64,000 nucleotides of DNA from Rhodospirillales bacterium (GCA_014324045.1 JACOMY010000002.1:62001-126000); one strand, 5' to 3'; counted from the stretch's first letter, positions 8,692 to 16,870 are shown. Notes: generated by a model from the letters alone, not told the origin. Made by a program: numbers and translations.

Positions 8692-9435
8692 ATGAAAAGA
8701 GTCTCGATCCTTTTCCTGCCGCTAGCGCTATGGCTCGGGCTGATGCCGGGCCAGGCGCTGGCTTTTAGGTTTGGACCCATTATCGAGTACTTCGCTCCTT
8801 ACGGTTCCGACTCCAAGAAGACCTACCGGGCCGAGAACGAAAGCGATGCGCCGATTGCCGTGCAAATCTCGCTGAAGCGGCGGCAAATGGCGCTCGACGG
8901 CAGCGAGACCCTGAGCGACGCCGAAGACGATTTCGTCGTATTTCCTCCGCAATTTATTATTGGGCCGGGCCAGATCCGCAGCGTAAGGATACAGTGGCTA
9001 GGCGATCCGCAACCGGAGACGGAACTTGCCTACCGTATCGTTGCCGAACAACTTCCCGTCGATTTGCAACCCCAGGACGGGCCGAGCCTCCAATTCCTGA
9101 TCCGCTATATGGCGTCGCTCTACATCGTCCCGCCGGGCGCCCGCAGCGACATTGCCCTGCTGGAGGCAGAGGCGGTGCAGGACGCCGCCGGCCTTCGCCG
9201 GCTCGCCCTCACCCTCGAAAATCGCGGCAACACGCACGCGCCGCTCAGGGCTCCCGAACTGTCGATTATCTCGAAACGGGACCGGACCCGAACCGAACTC
9301 ACCGGCGAAGCGCTCAAGGGACTTCGCAACGAAAACCTTCTGGCCAAAACCCGCAGACTTTTTCTCTTGCCTTGGCCGCAAGAGGTAACCTTCGGCCCGG
9401 TCGATGTGGAATTCGACTTCCTCGCCATCCGTTAG
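8692..9435 (+). CDS. PapD-type fimbrial/coat periplasmic chaperone A
   Basis: 247 aa with a signal peptide ending QALA-F. Two Ig-like domains are indicated by the family pattern: an N-terminal strand with AENESDAPIAVQIS, the conserved VVFPPQF...GPGQIRSVRIQWLGDP region (subunit-binding G1 strand and Arg region), AYRIVAEQLPV, then a C-terminal domain with LTLENRGNTH. Such chaperones donate a strand to unfolded pilins in the periplasm. It is about 85-90 % identical by eye to 14063-14830, far more alike than the small genes before each. An usher gene is missing nearby, so export would need an usher elsewhere or another route. Confidence 0.85.
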   Translation: MKRVSILFLPLALWLGLMPGQALAFRFGPIIEYFAPYGSDSKKTYRAENESDAPIAVQISLKRRQMALDGSETLSDAEDDFVVFPPQFIIGPGQIRSVRIQWLGDPQPETELAYRIVAEQLPVDLQPQDGPSLQFLIRYMASLYIVPPGARSDIALLEAEAVQDAAGLRRLALTLENRGNTHAPLRAPELSIISKRDRTRTELTGEALKGLRNENLLAKTRRLFLLPWPQEVTFGPVDVEFDFLAIR

Positions 9436-9965
9436 CCCGGGGAATAGCCCCGGGGAACAGCCCAACCTCCCTTAGCCCAGCGTCCGTTACCTATAGTGTC
9501 CGGCCTCTTCCCGGCAAAGCCTTAATCCCGCCCCCCGGCATCCTCCCCTTCGCTTCCCGACGGCCCATTCCGGCAAGCCGGTCCGGGATCGGCAGCGCGC
9601 CAGGCCAATCGGCCCCACGGGTACAGCCGCTACCGCAAGGCCGGCCTCAAACACCGCCAAGCCCTCGCCCGCGCACAACTCCGGCAGCAGCCTGCACGGC
9701 CCTTGCAAACACCCTGCAACGGCCCTGCACGCCCCGTGCCAGGCGCCTTTTCCCGGCAAAACCAAGGCTGCGCGCCCAGATTTCCCCAAGCCTTCCACCC
9801 CCTGAACCGGCCCGATTGCAAAAGACTCTGCCCTTACGACAAGGCGCGGCAGGACGCTGGCGTTGGCCGCCCGGACCGCCGGATACCGCCAGCTGCAAAA
9901 GACGGCCCGCGCCCTGCGCCAAAGCAGTGCCTTGTACCATCTGCCAGCCGATCCGCCCGGCCGCA
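9436..9965. other. 530-bp gap: duplicated 3' flank plus repeat R2, no gene
   Basis: The first ~110 bp match the sequence after the second chaperone gene (14831-14925), with a small internal tandem AGCCCGGGGAA. Then comes interspersed repeat R2 (9627-9827). The rest is GC-rich with no supported coding region. Confidence 0.6.
9627..9827 (+). repeat. Interspersed GC-rich repeat, copy R2
   Basis: Begins with GCTACCGCAAGGCCGGCCTC, also found with small changes at about 27081 next to copy R4. It continues with alternating CTGCACGGCC/TTGCAA words, then CCCGGCAAAACCAAGGCTGC, a CAAGCCTTCCACCCCCT block and GCCCGATTGCAAAAGACT. Same orientation as the other copies. Confidence 0.7.
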
Positions 9966-10475
9966 CTACAGCAGTTCGTTGAAAGACCGGATCTTCAATC
10001 TGAAGCGGTGGTTGCTTGCCCAGTCGGCCAGCATGGCGTCGGCCTGTTGGACGGTCAGCACCCGATTCCGGATCAGTTCCACCACAATGTCCTGCGTACG
10101 CACGATGGAAAGCCAATGTCCGGAGCGCTCCGCCTCCTCTCTTGCATGCTTGATCGCGCAGTTGTCGTCGATCGCCAGCCGATAGTTTCGCTTGAGCGCG
10201 GCCGCAATGGCTGAGCACTCACCGGAACCCAAGCGCCCTCCCCGCGAAAGGCGCGCAAACAACCTGACTTCGTCCAGCTGCTCGACGCGACACTCGGCAA
10301 GGTGGCCCATGGAAACAGCCGCTACGTAGCGTCTTTTCTGATCGGAATCTTCGATCTCGGCAGCGGCGTGGTCTGTGGCAACGAAGGAAGCCGGATGCCT
10401 GCCGATCAGGTCCATGCGATCGACCCGTAGGAAGTTGATCAGAACCGATGTATCCGCAACAATAATTTCTTGCAT
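9966..10475 (-). CDS. PIN-domain protein (probable toxin-like nuclease)
   Basis: 169 aa. The PIN-fold acidic residues are arranged as expected for VapC-like RNases: Asp in VADTSVLINFLR, Glu in the HAAAEI helix, Glu in GSGECSAIAAALK and Asp pair in AIDDNCAIK. PIN proteins of toxin-antitoxin modules cleave RNA with Mg2+. The ATG at 10475 lies in an unusually AT-rich stretch, in contrast to its surroundings, and 130 bp downstream of the XRE/ImmA gene on the same strand. That arrangement suggests a two-gene toxin-antitoxin-like unit. Ribosome-binding signal is weak. Confidence 0.8.
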   Translation of the reverse strand: MQEIIVADTSVLINFLRVDRMDLIGRHPASFVATDHAAAEIEDSDQKRRYVAAVSMGHLAECRVEQLDEVRLFARLSRGGRLGSGECSAIAAALKRNYRLAIDDNCAIKHAREEAERSGHWLSIVRTQDIVVELIRNRVLTVQQADAMLADWASNHRFRLKIRSFNELL

Positions 10476-10605
10476 TATACTTATAATCTTTAAGGTTTTT
10501 ATGTCATATCATAGCTCTAAAATTGCCAATTTCAAATAGAATTTCTCAAATTCTTGGTGTCATACTATAGTCTCCAAATTCTTGATGCCAAACGAGAGTC
10601 CTCAA
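10476..10605. promoter_or_regulatory. AT-rich spacer with imperfect direct repeat
   Basis: Strikingly AT-rich for this genome. CAAATTCTTGGTGTCA is repeated as CAAATTCTTGATGCCA about 25 bp on. It lies between the XRE/ImmA gene and the PIN gene and could hold the PIN gene promoter and operator half-sites for the XRE protein. This is inference. Confidence 0.35.
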
Positions 10606-11844
10606 TCAGTCACGCCGCGCCGCCTCTGCCAGTTCGACCAGCTGGTCCCTTCCGATCGCCAGTTTCTTGCCGATTTCGAGCAGCCGGCCGCGCGAAATCT
10701 CTTCCTGGCGGAAAGCTTCGATCGCCAGGCGCAAGAGTTGACTGCGCAGCTCCCGCTCGGACGCCTCCGGCGGCGCGCCCTCTTCAAGGAGTTCCCGGAA
10801 GCCCAGCACCTTGATGTACCTCTTGCCGGTATCCTTTTGACCGATGAGCGCTGCCCTCGCCTTCGCGCCGATGTGACGAAGGTTCTGCAAGCGCCAGACC
10901 GCCGCCTCGAAGCTGACACCGAAGTGGTGCGCGAGGACCGCCACGTCCTGATAGGCGATTGCCTGGGATCCCGGCCGTGCCCGAATGTCCGTTTCGACCC
11001 TTGCGTTGTTGGCGACGTCAAAAAGGCTCTCTACCTGCCGGCTTGGCTGTCCCTTGCCGATCTGCGCCAGCTGTTCCGCGACGCCGCCCGGCGGCATGAG
11101 GAAGGCGGCAGCAAAGGCATTGGCCCGCTTTTCCATAAGCGCGGAGGCGTTCTCCTGCCGCGTCGCCGTCACCCGCTCCTCCCGATCGAAAAGCGCGTGC
11201 GCATACTCATGCGCATAAGAGAAACGCTTGCGCACCGGCCCATGCCGCCGATTGACCAGAATGGCCAGTCCAACCGCCGGATGATTGACGAATAGACCGG
11301 ACAGGCCATCCGGCAGCTCGGCCGCCGCCGTCCAGATGCCCCAGCCGGCGATGCACTCGGCAATGTTTCCGATGGGCGCATTACCCAGGCCAAGCCGGCG
11401 GCGCTCTTCCTGCGCGACGGTCTCGCCTTGCCGGATGGCGGCGCCGGCGTCGGTCATGCGCATGGCATAGCTGGGGACCGTCCGCTCCATGGTCCGATCC
11501 AGCATCCGCCGCAAGGCCGCGCCCTCGCAGTACAGATCGAGCAATCGCCGTACCGCGCTTGCGACCCTCGGCGCATGCTCCATTTCCGGCAGCGCCCGCT
11601 GCAACATAACGTACAGTTCCTCCGCTTCCGGCTCTTCGTTCGCCGCCAGGAAGAACCCCGCCGGGTAGCCATAGATTTCGGCCAGCCTCGTAAGCTCGAG
11701 CGTGGAAACCGCGCGGCTGCCGCTTTCCATGTTGGTCACCGCCGTACGGGGCAGGCCGAGCGCCTCGGCCGCGGCCTGCTGGCTTAGGCCGCGCCCTTCC
11801 CGCACCCCCCGCAACCGCTTTCCAAGCTGCGCCGCGTCAATCAT
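10606..11844 (-). CDS. XRE-family regulator fused to ImmA/IrrE metallopeptidase
   Basis: 412 aa. Residues about 6-60 form an XRE helix-turn-helix (LGKRLRGVREGRGLSQQAAA, then LPRTAVTNMESG). The middle holds an ImmA/IrrE-type zinc protease motif HEYAHALF, and a helical C-terminus follows. I chose the ATG at 11844 because AAGGAAAGAGGAAAGGC lies directly upstream; an upstream extension to 11904 has no such support. Proteins of this type act as repressors or proteolytic switches and pair with toxins or phage/ICE genes. Here the partner is the PIN gene downstream. It sits between two copies of a duplicated cassette. Confidence 0.87.
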   Translation of the reverse strand: MIDAAQLGKRLRGVREGRGLSQQAAAEALGLPRTAVTNMESGSRAVSTLELTRLAEIYGYPAGFFLAANEEPEAEELYVMLQRALPEMEHAPRVASAVRRLLDLYCEGAALRRMLDRTMERTVPSYAMRMTDAGAAIRQGETVAQEERRRLGLGNAPIGNIAECIAGWGIWTAAAELPDGLSGLFVNHPAVGLAILVNRRHGPVRKRFSYAHEYAHALFDREERVTATRQENASALMEKRANAFAAAFLMPPGGVAEQLAQIGKGQPSRQVESLFDVANNARVETDIRARPGSQAIAYQDVAVLAHHFGVSFEAAVWRLQNLRHIGAKARAALIGQKDTGKRYIKVLGFRELLEEGAPPEASERELRSQLLRLAIEAFRQEEISRGRLLEIGKKLAIGRDQLVELAEAARRD

Positions 11845-12037
11845 GCCTTTCCTCTTTCCTTGTCCTGCGCGGCCCCCGGATGCGGAGCTCGATGCCCGCA
11901 GCAATCCGGTCTTAGGTCCTGGCTAGGGGTTCTTCCGAGCCGTCCAGCTTACCGGTCGTCGCCTTGTTTACCGCTCGGCGGCCGGGCTTGACCTTGACGG
12001 CCGGCCCTAGAAATCGCCGGCCACGCTATCGCCACTT

Positions 12038-12081
12038 CCGATAGGGGGCGCCGCCCGCTCCGATAGGGGGCGCCGCCCGCC
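12038..12081. repeat. 22-bp tandem duplication
   Basis: Two adjacent copies, each starting CCGATAGGGGGCGCCGCCCG, differ only at the last base. The sequence GATAGGG also occurs in both cassette leaders (about 7062 and 12506). Confidence 0.7.
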
Positions 12082-12407
12082 CGGCGCCAGCTTGGCATGA
12101 TCTTAAGTTTGAAAATCGAACAGTCAACGACAAAATAGACAACAACCGTCCGATTTGCTTCGGTCATCGCCTCAGCCAGGCCCCGGCCGTCGCGGTCTTT
12201 TTCCGGCCCCCTGCTGCCCATCGTCTTGGCCCCGCCGGTACCGGCGGCGCCGTAGCGCCAGTCTTGTTGCAGAAGTCTTGTTGCAGAACCCCTTATTGCA
12301 GACCTTCTTTGCAGACCCCGGTAGCCGCCGGGGATGCTTGCCGTTCGGGGAGGTCCCGCACAGGCGCCGCCCCTTCGCTCTGCTCGCCGGCGCAGCGGTC
12401 TTGCCGC

Positions 12408-12490
12408 CGGCCTCCCAGCAAAACCAAGGCTGCGCGCCCAGATTTCCCCCCAGTCTTCCACCCCCTTAAATCGGCCCGAGTGCAAAAGAC
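12408..12490 (+). repeat. Interspersed GC-rich repeat, copy R3 (partial)
   Basis: Retains the 3' half of the family: CAGCAAAACCAAGGCTGCGC, CAGATTTCCCC, CTTCCACCCCCTTAAATCGG and CGAGTGCAAAAGACT. The TTGCA-rich 5' half is replaced by other GC-rich sequence. It leads directly into cassette copy B, just as R1 leads into copy A. Confidence 0.6.
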
Positions 12491-12792
12491 TTATCGGCGC
12501 CCCCCGATAGGGCACCCAACGCCGCCTGCCGCCTAAACCCCGCCGCCGGCCGGAACCGCCCTGGACCGCCCCTGCCGCAAGAGTAAAGGGGGGTGCGGCA
12601 AACTGTCCGAACCAGATTTCCCTCCGCCTATTCCGCCCACCCCGCCGGACTGCCCGCTAGACCCGAGTGGCCGGAATAACCCCGCCTTTACAATCGATTC
12701 GCCGGCTGAGAGCCGCCGCTTGCAAGACCGGAGAAGAGCGGGCCCGGCGGCGGCGGCGGCGGAATGCAAAGCGCTTCGCTTCCGATGCGATT

Positions 12793-12834
12793 TAGTCATA
12801 TTCTATCTTGACGGAGAACTTGCGAGGATTATTC
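12793..12834 (+). promoter_or_regulatory. Conserved leader upstream of pilin-like gene B1
   Basis: Counterpart of 7346-7384: ATATTCTATCTTG followed by ACGGAGAACTTGCGAGGATT. The spacing to the GTG at 12866 is about the same as in copy A. Probably a shared promoter or 5'-UTR element. Confidence 0.45.
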
Positions 12835-12865
12835 TATCTCACAGCAAAACTTAAGGGAGGATGCC

Positions 12866-13420
12866 GTGCAAAACACTTGGCTCCGGGGGGCAAGAGGCTT
12901 GTTGGGCGCCGTTGCCGCCTGCTCGCTTCTGAGCATCGACGCTTACGGCCAATCGCCACATCAACCCACACAAGGCGAACAGATCGGCGCCCACTCGACC
13001 CTACAGATCAGACTCATGGGTGAGGTCCCTTTAACCTGCGGGCTTCTTATGAGAGCGAACGGTAATCGCGGCATCGATATAAGCAAAACCGCGCAAGATA
13101 AATCTGTCGGAACCGTTGAAGAAATCTGTAACGACCCCGATGGCTACACCGTGACCGTGACAACAAAGAACGGGACCACGAGCGGCTTGTTGAAATCGGA
13201 TACCACCAAGGGCGAGATGGCCTACCAATTCAAATACGGAAGGGCGGCTGTCACGCTAAACGATAAATCGGCCGTGGTCACGGATGCGACCGGCCCCTCT
13301 CTCACACCAAGCGGTAGGGGAGTCTCTAAAACTATCGAAATAAGCTTCACTAGCTCCTCACGTAACCTGCATGCCAACGACTACAACGATACGCTTACCT
13401 TCACCATCGCCTCCAAATAG
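12866..13420 (+). CDS. Small secreted pilin-like protein B1
   Basis: 184 aa from a GTG at 12866 with GGGAGG upstream, the same start context as A1. Signal peptide (LRGARGLLGAVAACSLL core, cleavage near AYG-Q). Mature Cys pair: LTCGLLM and EEICNDPDGYTVTV. C-terminal strand DYNDTLTFTIASK. It shares the VGTVEEICN and GLLKS motifs with A1 (7413-7946) but is otherwise strongly diverged. Probably the cognate first subunit of cassette B. No sortase, autotransporter or membrane anchor signal is visible, consistent with chaperone-dependent assembly. Confidence 0.72.
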   Translation: MQNTWLRGARGLLGAVAACSLLSIDAYGQSPHQPTQGEQIGAHSTLQIRLMGEVPLTCGLLMRANGNRGIDISKTAQDKSVGTVEEICNDPDGYTVTVTTKNGTTSGLLKSDTTKGEMAYQFKYGRAAVTLNDKSAVVTDATGPSLTPSGRGVSKTIEISFTSSSRNLHANDYNDTLTFTIASK

Positions 13421-13474
13421 ACCGCCGCCCAGGGTATATCGAGGCAGAGTCCATCAAGAAAAAAGGGAAGTACC

Positions 13475-14059
13475 ATGACTGCTGTGAAAAGCTTGCTTCT
13501 GGCAATCGGCGCCGTCTCTCTCACCTCCACCGCTGTGCACGGGCAAGTCAGCAGCAGCAGCCCGTTGGAGCTCAACGGCGCTATGCCCCTCCAATGCTCC
13601 CTCTCGCTACTTGCAAACAGGAATAACCAATTGACAATCCGTAATCTCGATCTGAGTCTGAGTCGGGGGAACGCGGAACGGACAGTCGGGACGATCCTGG
13701 AGTATTGTAACGATCCAGACGGCTACACAGTGACGATGGAATCGGACAACGGGACCACTGGAGGGCTCCTTATATCCGATACGCTTCAAGCAAGTTACAA
13801 TAGAGGCGAGATCATTCCCTCTAATCGTGCTGGGATAAAATACGACATCCAGTATGGGGGCAATGGCACGTTCGGCAGCCAGAGCGGCAGCACAGCTATG
13901 AGAGCCGGAAGTGTGGTTGTCACCGATTCGGACGAATCGACCATCACTCAGACGGCTGCCTATAAAAAGTATCTGATAAAGATAAAATACAAAAACCCCG
14001 ACCAGATTCACGCAACAGACTACAGCGACGTCCTTAGTTTCACCATCGCCGCCAAATAG
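13475..14059 (+). CDS. Small secreted pilin-like protein B2
   Basis: 194 aa, ATG at 13475 with AAAAGGGAAG upstream. Signal peptide ends near VHG-Q. Mature Cys pair: PLQCSLSLL and LEYCNDPDGYTVTM. It shares YDIQYGGNGTFGSQSGS with the A2 protein (YDIQYGSSGTFGSGSGS) and ends DYSDVLSFTIAAK. The stop lies three bases before the chaperone start, so expression of the two is tightly linked. Role as a chaperone-bound surface subunit is inferred from motifs and context. Confidence 0.72.
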   Translation: MTAVKSLLLAIGAVSLTSTAVHGQVSSSSPLELNGAMPLQCSLSLLANRNNQLTIRNLDLSLSRGNAERTVGTILEYCNDPDGYTVTMESDNGTTGGLLISDTLQASYNRGEIIPSNRAGIKYDIQYGGNGTFGSQSGSTAMRAGSVVVTDSDESTITQTAAYKKYLIKIKYKNPDQIHATDYSDVLSFTIAAK

Positions 14060-14062
14060 TCC

Positions 14063-14830
14063 ATGCGCCGGGACGCTGTGCGCGGAACGATAAACCGAGG
14101 CTTGCTGATCCTCGTGCTGACGCTTGGCATCGGGCTGCTGCCGGGCCAGGCGCTGGCTTTTAGGTTCGGACCCTTTATCGAGTACTTCGCTCCCTACGGT
14201 TCCGACTCCAAGAAGACCTACCAGGCCGAGAACGAAAGCGATGCGCCGATGGCCGTGCAGATCTCGCTGAAGCGGCGGCAAATGGCGCTCGACGGCAGCG
14301 AGACCCTGAGCGACGCCGAGGAGGATTTCGTCGTATTTCCTCCGCAGTTCCTATTGGGCCCGGGCCAGGTCCGCAGCATAAGGGTGCAGTGGCTGGGCGA
14401 TCCGCAGCCGGAGGTAGAACTTGCCTACCGTATTATTGCCGAACAACTTCCCGTCGATTTGCAACCCCAAGGGGGGCCGAGCCTGCAATTCCTGACCCGC
14501 TATGTCGGGGCGCTCTACATCGTCCCGCCGGGCGCCCAAAGCGACGTTGCCCTGGTCGATGCAGAGGCGGTCCAGGACGCCGCCGGCCTTCGCCGGCTCG
14601 CCCTCACCCTCGAAAATCGCGGCAACACCCACGTGCGGCTCAGGGCTCCCGAACTGTCCATTGTCTCGAAACGGGACCGGACCCGCGGCGCCCTCACCGG
14701 CGAAGCGCTCAAGGGACTTCGCGGCGAAAACCTTCTGGCCAAAAACCGCAGACGTTTCCTCTTGCCTTGGCCGCAAGAGGTAACCTTCGGCCCGGTCGAT
14801 GTGGAATTCGACTTCCTCGCCATCCGTTAG
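14063..14830 (+). CDS. PapD-type fimbrial/coat periplasmic chaperone B
   Basis: 255 aa, with a signal peptide ending QALA-F and the same two-domain chaperone pattern as 8692-9435 (VVFPPQFLLGPGQVRSIRVQ, AYRIIAEQLPV, LTLENRGNTH). The first eight residues (RRDAVRGT...) have no counterpart in copy A, so a later start is possible; there is no strong ribosome-binding site and coupling to the preceding gene is likely. The two chaperones differ at roughly 30 positions of about 220 while their putative clients share little beyond the Cys/VTM pattern. Confidence 0.84.
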   Translation: MRRDAVRGTINRGLLILVLTLGIGLLPGQALAFRFGPFIEYFAPYGSDSKKTYQAENESDAPMAVQISLKRRQMALDGSETLSDAEEDFVVFPPQFLLGPGQVRSIRVQWLGDPQPEVELAYRIIAEQLPVDLQPQGGPSLQFLTRYVGALYIVPPGAQSDVALVDAEAVQDAAGLRRLALTLENRGNTHVRLRAPELSIVSKRDRTRGALTGEALKGLRGENLLAKNRRRFLLPWPQEVTFGPVDVEFDFLAIR

Positions 14831-15325
14831 CCCGGGGAACAGCCCAGCCTCCCTTAGCCCAGCGTCCGTTACCCATAGTGTCCGGCCCCTTCGCAGGGCC
14901 TTATCCCGCCCCTCCCCGGCATCCTGTCCCCGCCCGCACCCTGACATCGCCGTGCAAGCCCGGCTGACCTGCGGAAAGATCGACAACCGGCTTGCCTTGC
15001 GCCTTCAAATCGCGCGCGATCTGCGCCAGCCGTAAAATGCTGGAGATGCCCATCCCGGAGATCCGCTCTGAGCGCCGAACAAATGCGTTCGTCGGACACT
15101 CTCCTCGCTGCTAACATCTTGGACTATCCGGCCCGGTCTTGTGTCCGGCAATCCAAAAATAATCGCTCAACGGTAACTTAATGTTTCGGGATCGATGCTA
15201 GGCAAAAACTGTTTTGAGCCGAATTTGCCAAAAACTCCGTAATCCTGCATTGCGCAACTTAGCAAGTATTAACGATGTTGTGAAAGCGGGCGCTTGCAGC
15301 AAGGATGCGGGTCGGGGAGGCTTCC
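14831..15325. other. 495-bp gap: cassette 3' flank, gene remnant, operon leader
   Basis: Holds the last ~95 bp of the duplicated segment, then an aminotransferase remnant on the minus strand (14955-15085). From about 15110 the sequence becomes clearly less GC-rich up to the methyltransferase start. That last part is expected to carry the promoter of the plus-strand operon, but I could not identify one. Confidence 0.5.
14955..15085 (-). pseudogene. Remnant of a class I/II aminotransferase N-terminus
   Basis: The minus-strand reading RSERISGMGISSILRLAQIA continues RDLKAQGKPVVDLSAGQPG. This is the typical start of PLP-dependent aspartate-type aminotransferases (normally ...DVVDLSAGEPDFDTP). The match stops where the GC-rich cassette flank begins, and no in-frame start codon survives upstream. 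It is therefore a broken gene at the boundary between the duplicated cassette and the lower-GC island. Confidence 0.55.
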
Positions 15326-16870
15326 ATGGTGCAAGCGGCGATCGAAACCAAACGGCGTAAACGTGGCGGCGGTGCCTCTGCGAGGCGTGAGGCGCGGCTG
15401 CGCGGTCCCATAATCTACACGCGCCATGCGGTGCGCAACATTCCGACCTATGAGGTTTTGGCCCAGGATGGGCTGGAGCGGATCGACGATTACGCGATGG
15501 GCATTCTGGAACGGACCGGCGTGGAGTTTCGTGACGAGGCTTCTGCCAAAATCTGGGCCGATGCCGGGGCAGAGGTTGACGGCCACCGTGTGCGTGTCTC
15601 TCGCGAACTGATCCGCAAGCTGATTGCAACCGTTCCTTCCGAATACACCTATCACGGGCGCAACCCGGATCGAAGCGTCAAGGTGGGGGGGCGCAACATG
15701 ATCTTCGGCCCCGCCTACGGCACCCCTAACATCATCGATCTGGATGGTGTGCGGCGGCAGGCAACGGCCGAGGATATGCGCACGGTAATGAAGCTGCATC
15801 AACTGAACCCGGCGGTGCAATACAATGGCGGCTATACCTTCGAGCCGATGGATGTGGAGGTGCCGATACGCCATCTGGCCATGGTGGAAAGCAGCTTTAA
15901 CCTGACCGACAAGCCGATCATGGGGTCACCGCAATCGGATTATCAGGCGCGCGATAGTCTGGAGATGGCCAAGATCGTATTTGGCGCGGACTTTCTCGAC
16001 AAAAACGTCGGGATGGCGGCGATCTTCAACTGCAATTCGCCCCTTGTCTGGGACCGGACCCAGTTGGAAGCGCTGCGGATCTACGCTGCGCATAATCAGA
16101 CGCTCTATCTGTCGCCCTTCGTGCTCTACGGTGCCTCCAGCCCGGTGCATATCCTTGGCGGCACGGCGCAGATCGTAGCCGAGGTGCTGGCCGGTGTGGC
16201 CTTTTCCCAGATCGTCCGGCCCGGTTGCCGGGCGGTGATGGGGGTTGCGCCGATGGGCGTCTATATGAAGACCGGCTCCCCCACCTTCGGTTCGCCCGAA
16301 GTTGCGCTGACCATGTATATCTTTGGGCAGATGGCACGGTTTTACCGCATTCCCTGGCGCACCAACGGGGCGAAGTCGGGATCGAAGCAGGAAGATCTTT
16401 ATGCCGGGTACGATTCAATCCTGAAGGTTTACCCGGCAATTCTGGGTGGCTGCAATGTGTTGACCCATTGCGGCGGGACGTTGGAAGGGTCGCTGTGCAT
16501 TTCCCTGGGCAAGCTGGCCGCAGATGGCCAGCAATTACAAAGCTTCTACACGATGCTTGGGGGGGCGAGTTTTGACAACATAGAAACGGTGCTGGACGAC
16601 CTGGCCAGGATCGGGCCCGGCGGGCATTTCTTTAACCAGGATTTCACCCGTGAGCACCTGCCGTTTCTGGACGAAATACAGGACAACGAACGCTTTGAAA
16701 GCTGGGTGGCGACCGGATCGAAAACGGTTGCAGAGCGCGGCTGTGCGTGGTGCCGGTCCCTGTTGGATCGCTACGAAGACGAAGCGCCGGTTCTGGACAT
16801 CGCAAAACGCGAGGCCCTTCGAGATTATGTTTTGCGCCGCGAAAAAGAGATTGGCGAGGGAAAGCTGTGA
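15326..16870 (+). CDS. MttB-superfamily (COG5598) methyltransferase, non-pyrrolysine
   Basis: 514 aa from the ATG at 15326, chosen for GGGGAGG five bases upstream; an ATG at 15305 is weaker. Family features include MGSPQSDYQARDSLEMAKIV, GVAPMGVYMKTGSPTFGSPE and HCGGTLEGSLCIS. Archaeal trimethylamine methyltransferases carry pyrrolysine at an amber codon; here the frame is uninterrupted, so this belongs to the non-Pyl group, some members of which demethylate quaternary amines such as glycine betaine. No corrinoid protein gene lies nearby, so the methyl acceptor is unclear. It heads a four-gene operon opposite a betaine transporter, which supports a quaternary amine substrate. Confidence 0.88.
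   Translation: MVQAAIETKRRKRGGGASARREARLRGPIIYTRHAVRNIPTYEVLAQDGLERIDDYAMGILERTGVEFRDEASAKIWADAGAEVDGHRVRVSRELIRKLIATVPSEYTYHGRNPDRSVKVGGRNMIFGPAYGTPNIIDLDGVRRQATAEDMRTVMKLHQLNPAVQYNGGYTFEPMDVEVPIRHLAMVESSFNLTDKPIMGSPQSDYQARDSLEMAKIVFGADFLDKNVGMAAIFNCNSPLVWDRTQLEALRIYAAHNQTLYLSPFVLYGASSPVHILGGTAQIVAEVLAGVAFSQIVRPGCRAVMGVAPMGVYMKTGSPTFGSPEVALTMYIFGQMARFYRIPWRTNGAKSGSKQEDLYAGYDSILKVYPAILGGCNVLTHCGGTLEGSLCISLGKLAADGQQLQSFYTMLGGASFDNIETVLDDLARIGPGGHFFNQDFTREHLPFLDEIQDNERFESWVATGSKTVAERGCAWCRSLLDRYEDEAPVLDIAKREALRDYVLRREKEIGEGKL

Larger units (their letters stand above)
6941..9544 (+). repeat. Duplicated cassette, copy A
   Basis: A segment of about 2.6 kb matched in order by 12417-14925. Shared parts are: a GC-rich leader (for example ACCCGAGTGGCCGGAATAAC and CAAGACCGGAGAAGAGCGGG), the promoter-proximal block at 7346-7384, two small secreted-protein genes, one chaperone gene and about 110 bp after its stop. 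Leader and chaperone are highly similar; the small genes are diverged. Boundaries are approximate. Confidence 0.8.
11845..12865. other. 1-kb GC-rich gap with repeats, no gene
   Basis: Contains a 22-bp tandem duplication (12038-12081, CCGATAGGGGGCGCCGCCCG...), a TCTTGTTGCAGAA duplication near 12260, repeat copy R3, and the leader of cassette copy B including 12793-12834. Long open frames on both strands here look like GC-composition artefacts. Confidence 0.55.
12417..14925 (+). repeat. Duplicated cassette, copy B
   Basis: Collinear with 6941-9544: GC-rich leader, conserved 40-nt block, two pilin-like genes, chaperone and 3' flank ending near CCCCGGCATCC. About 2.9 kb of other sequence (repeat R2, PIN and XRE/ImmA genes) separates the two copies. 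The right end abuts an aminotransferase remnant. Confidence 0.8.

Noticed and set aside
6876-9827. Minus-strand frames in repeats R1 and R2 as a conserved small protein
   Set aside because: Translations share phrases such as SGRF and LGFAG, but frames shift between copies and have no start signals, so coding is not supported.
15326-16870. Pyrrolysine-containing trimethylamine methyltransferase
   Set aside because: The frame has no in-frame amber codon and no pyl genes are nearby; it is a non-Pyl family member.
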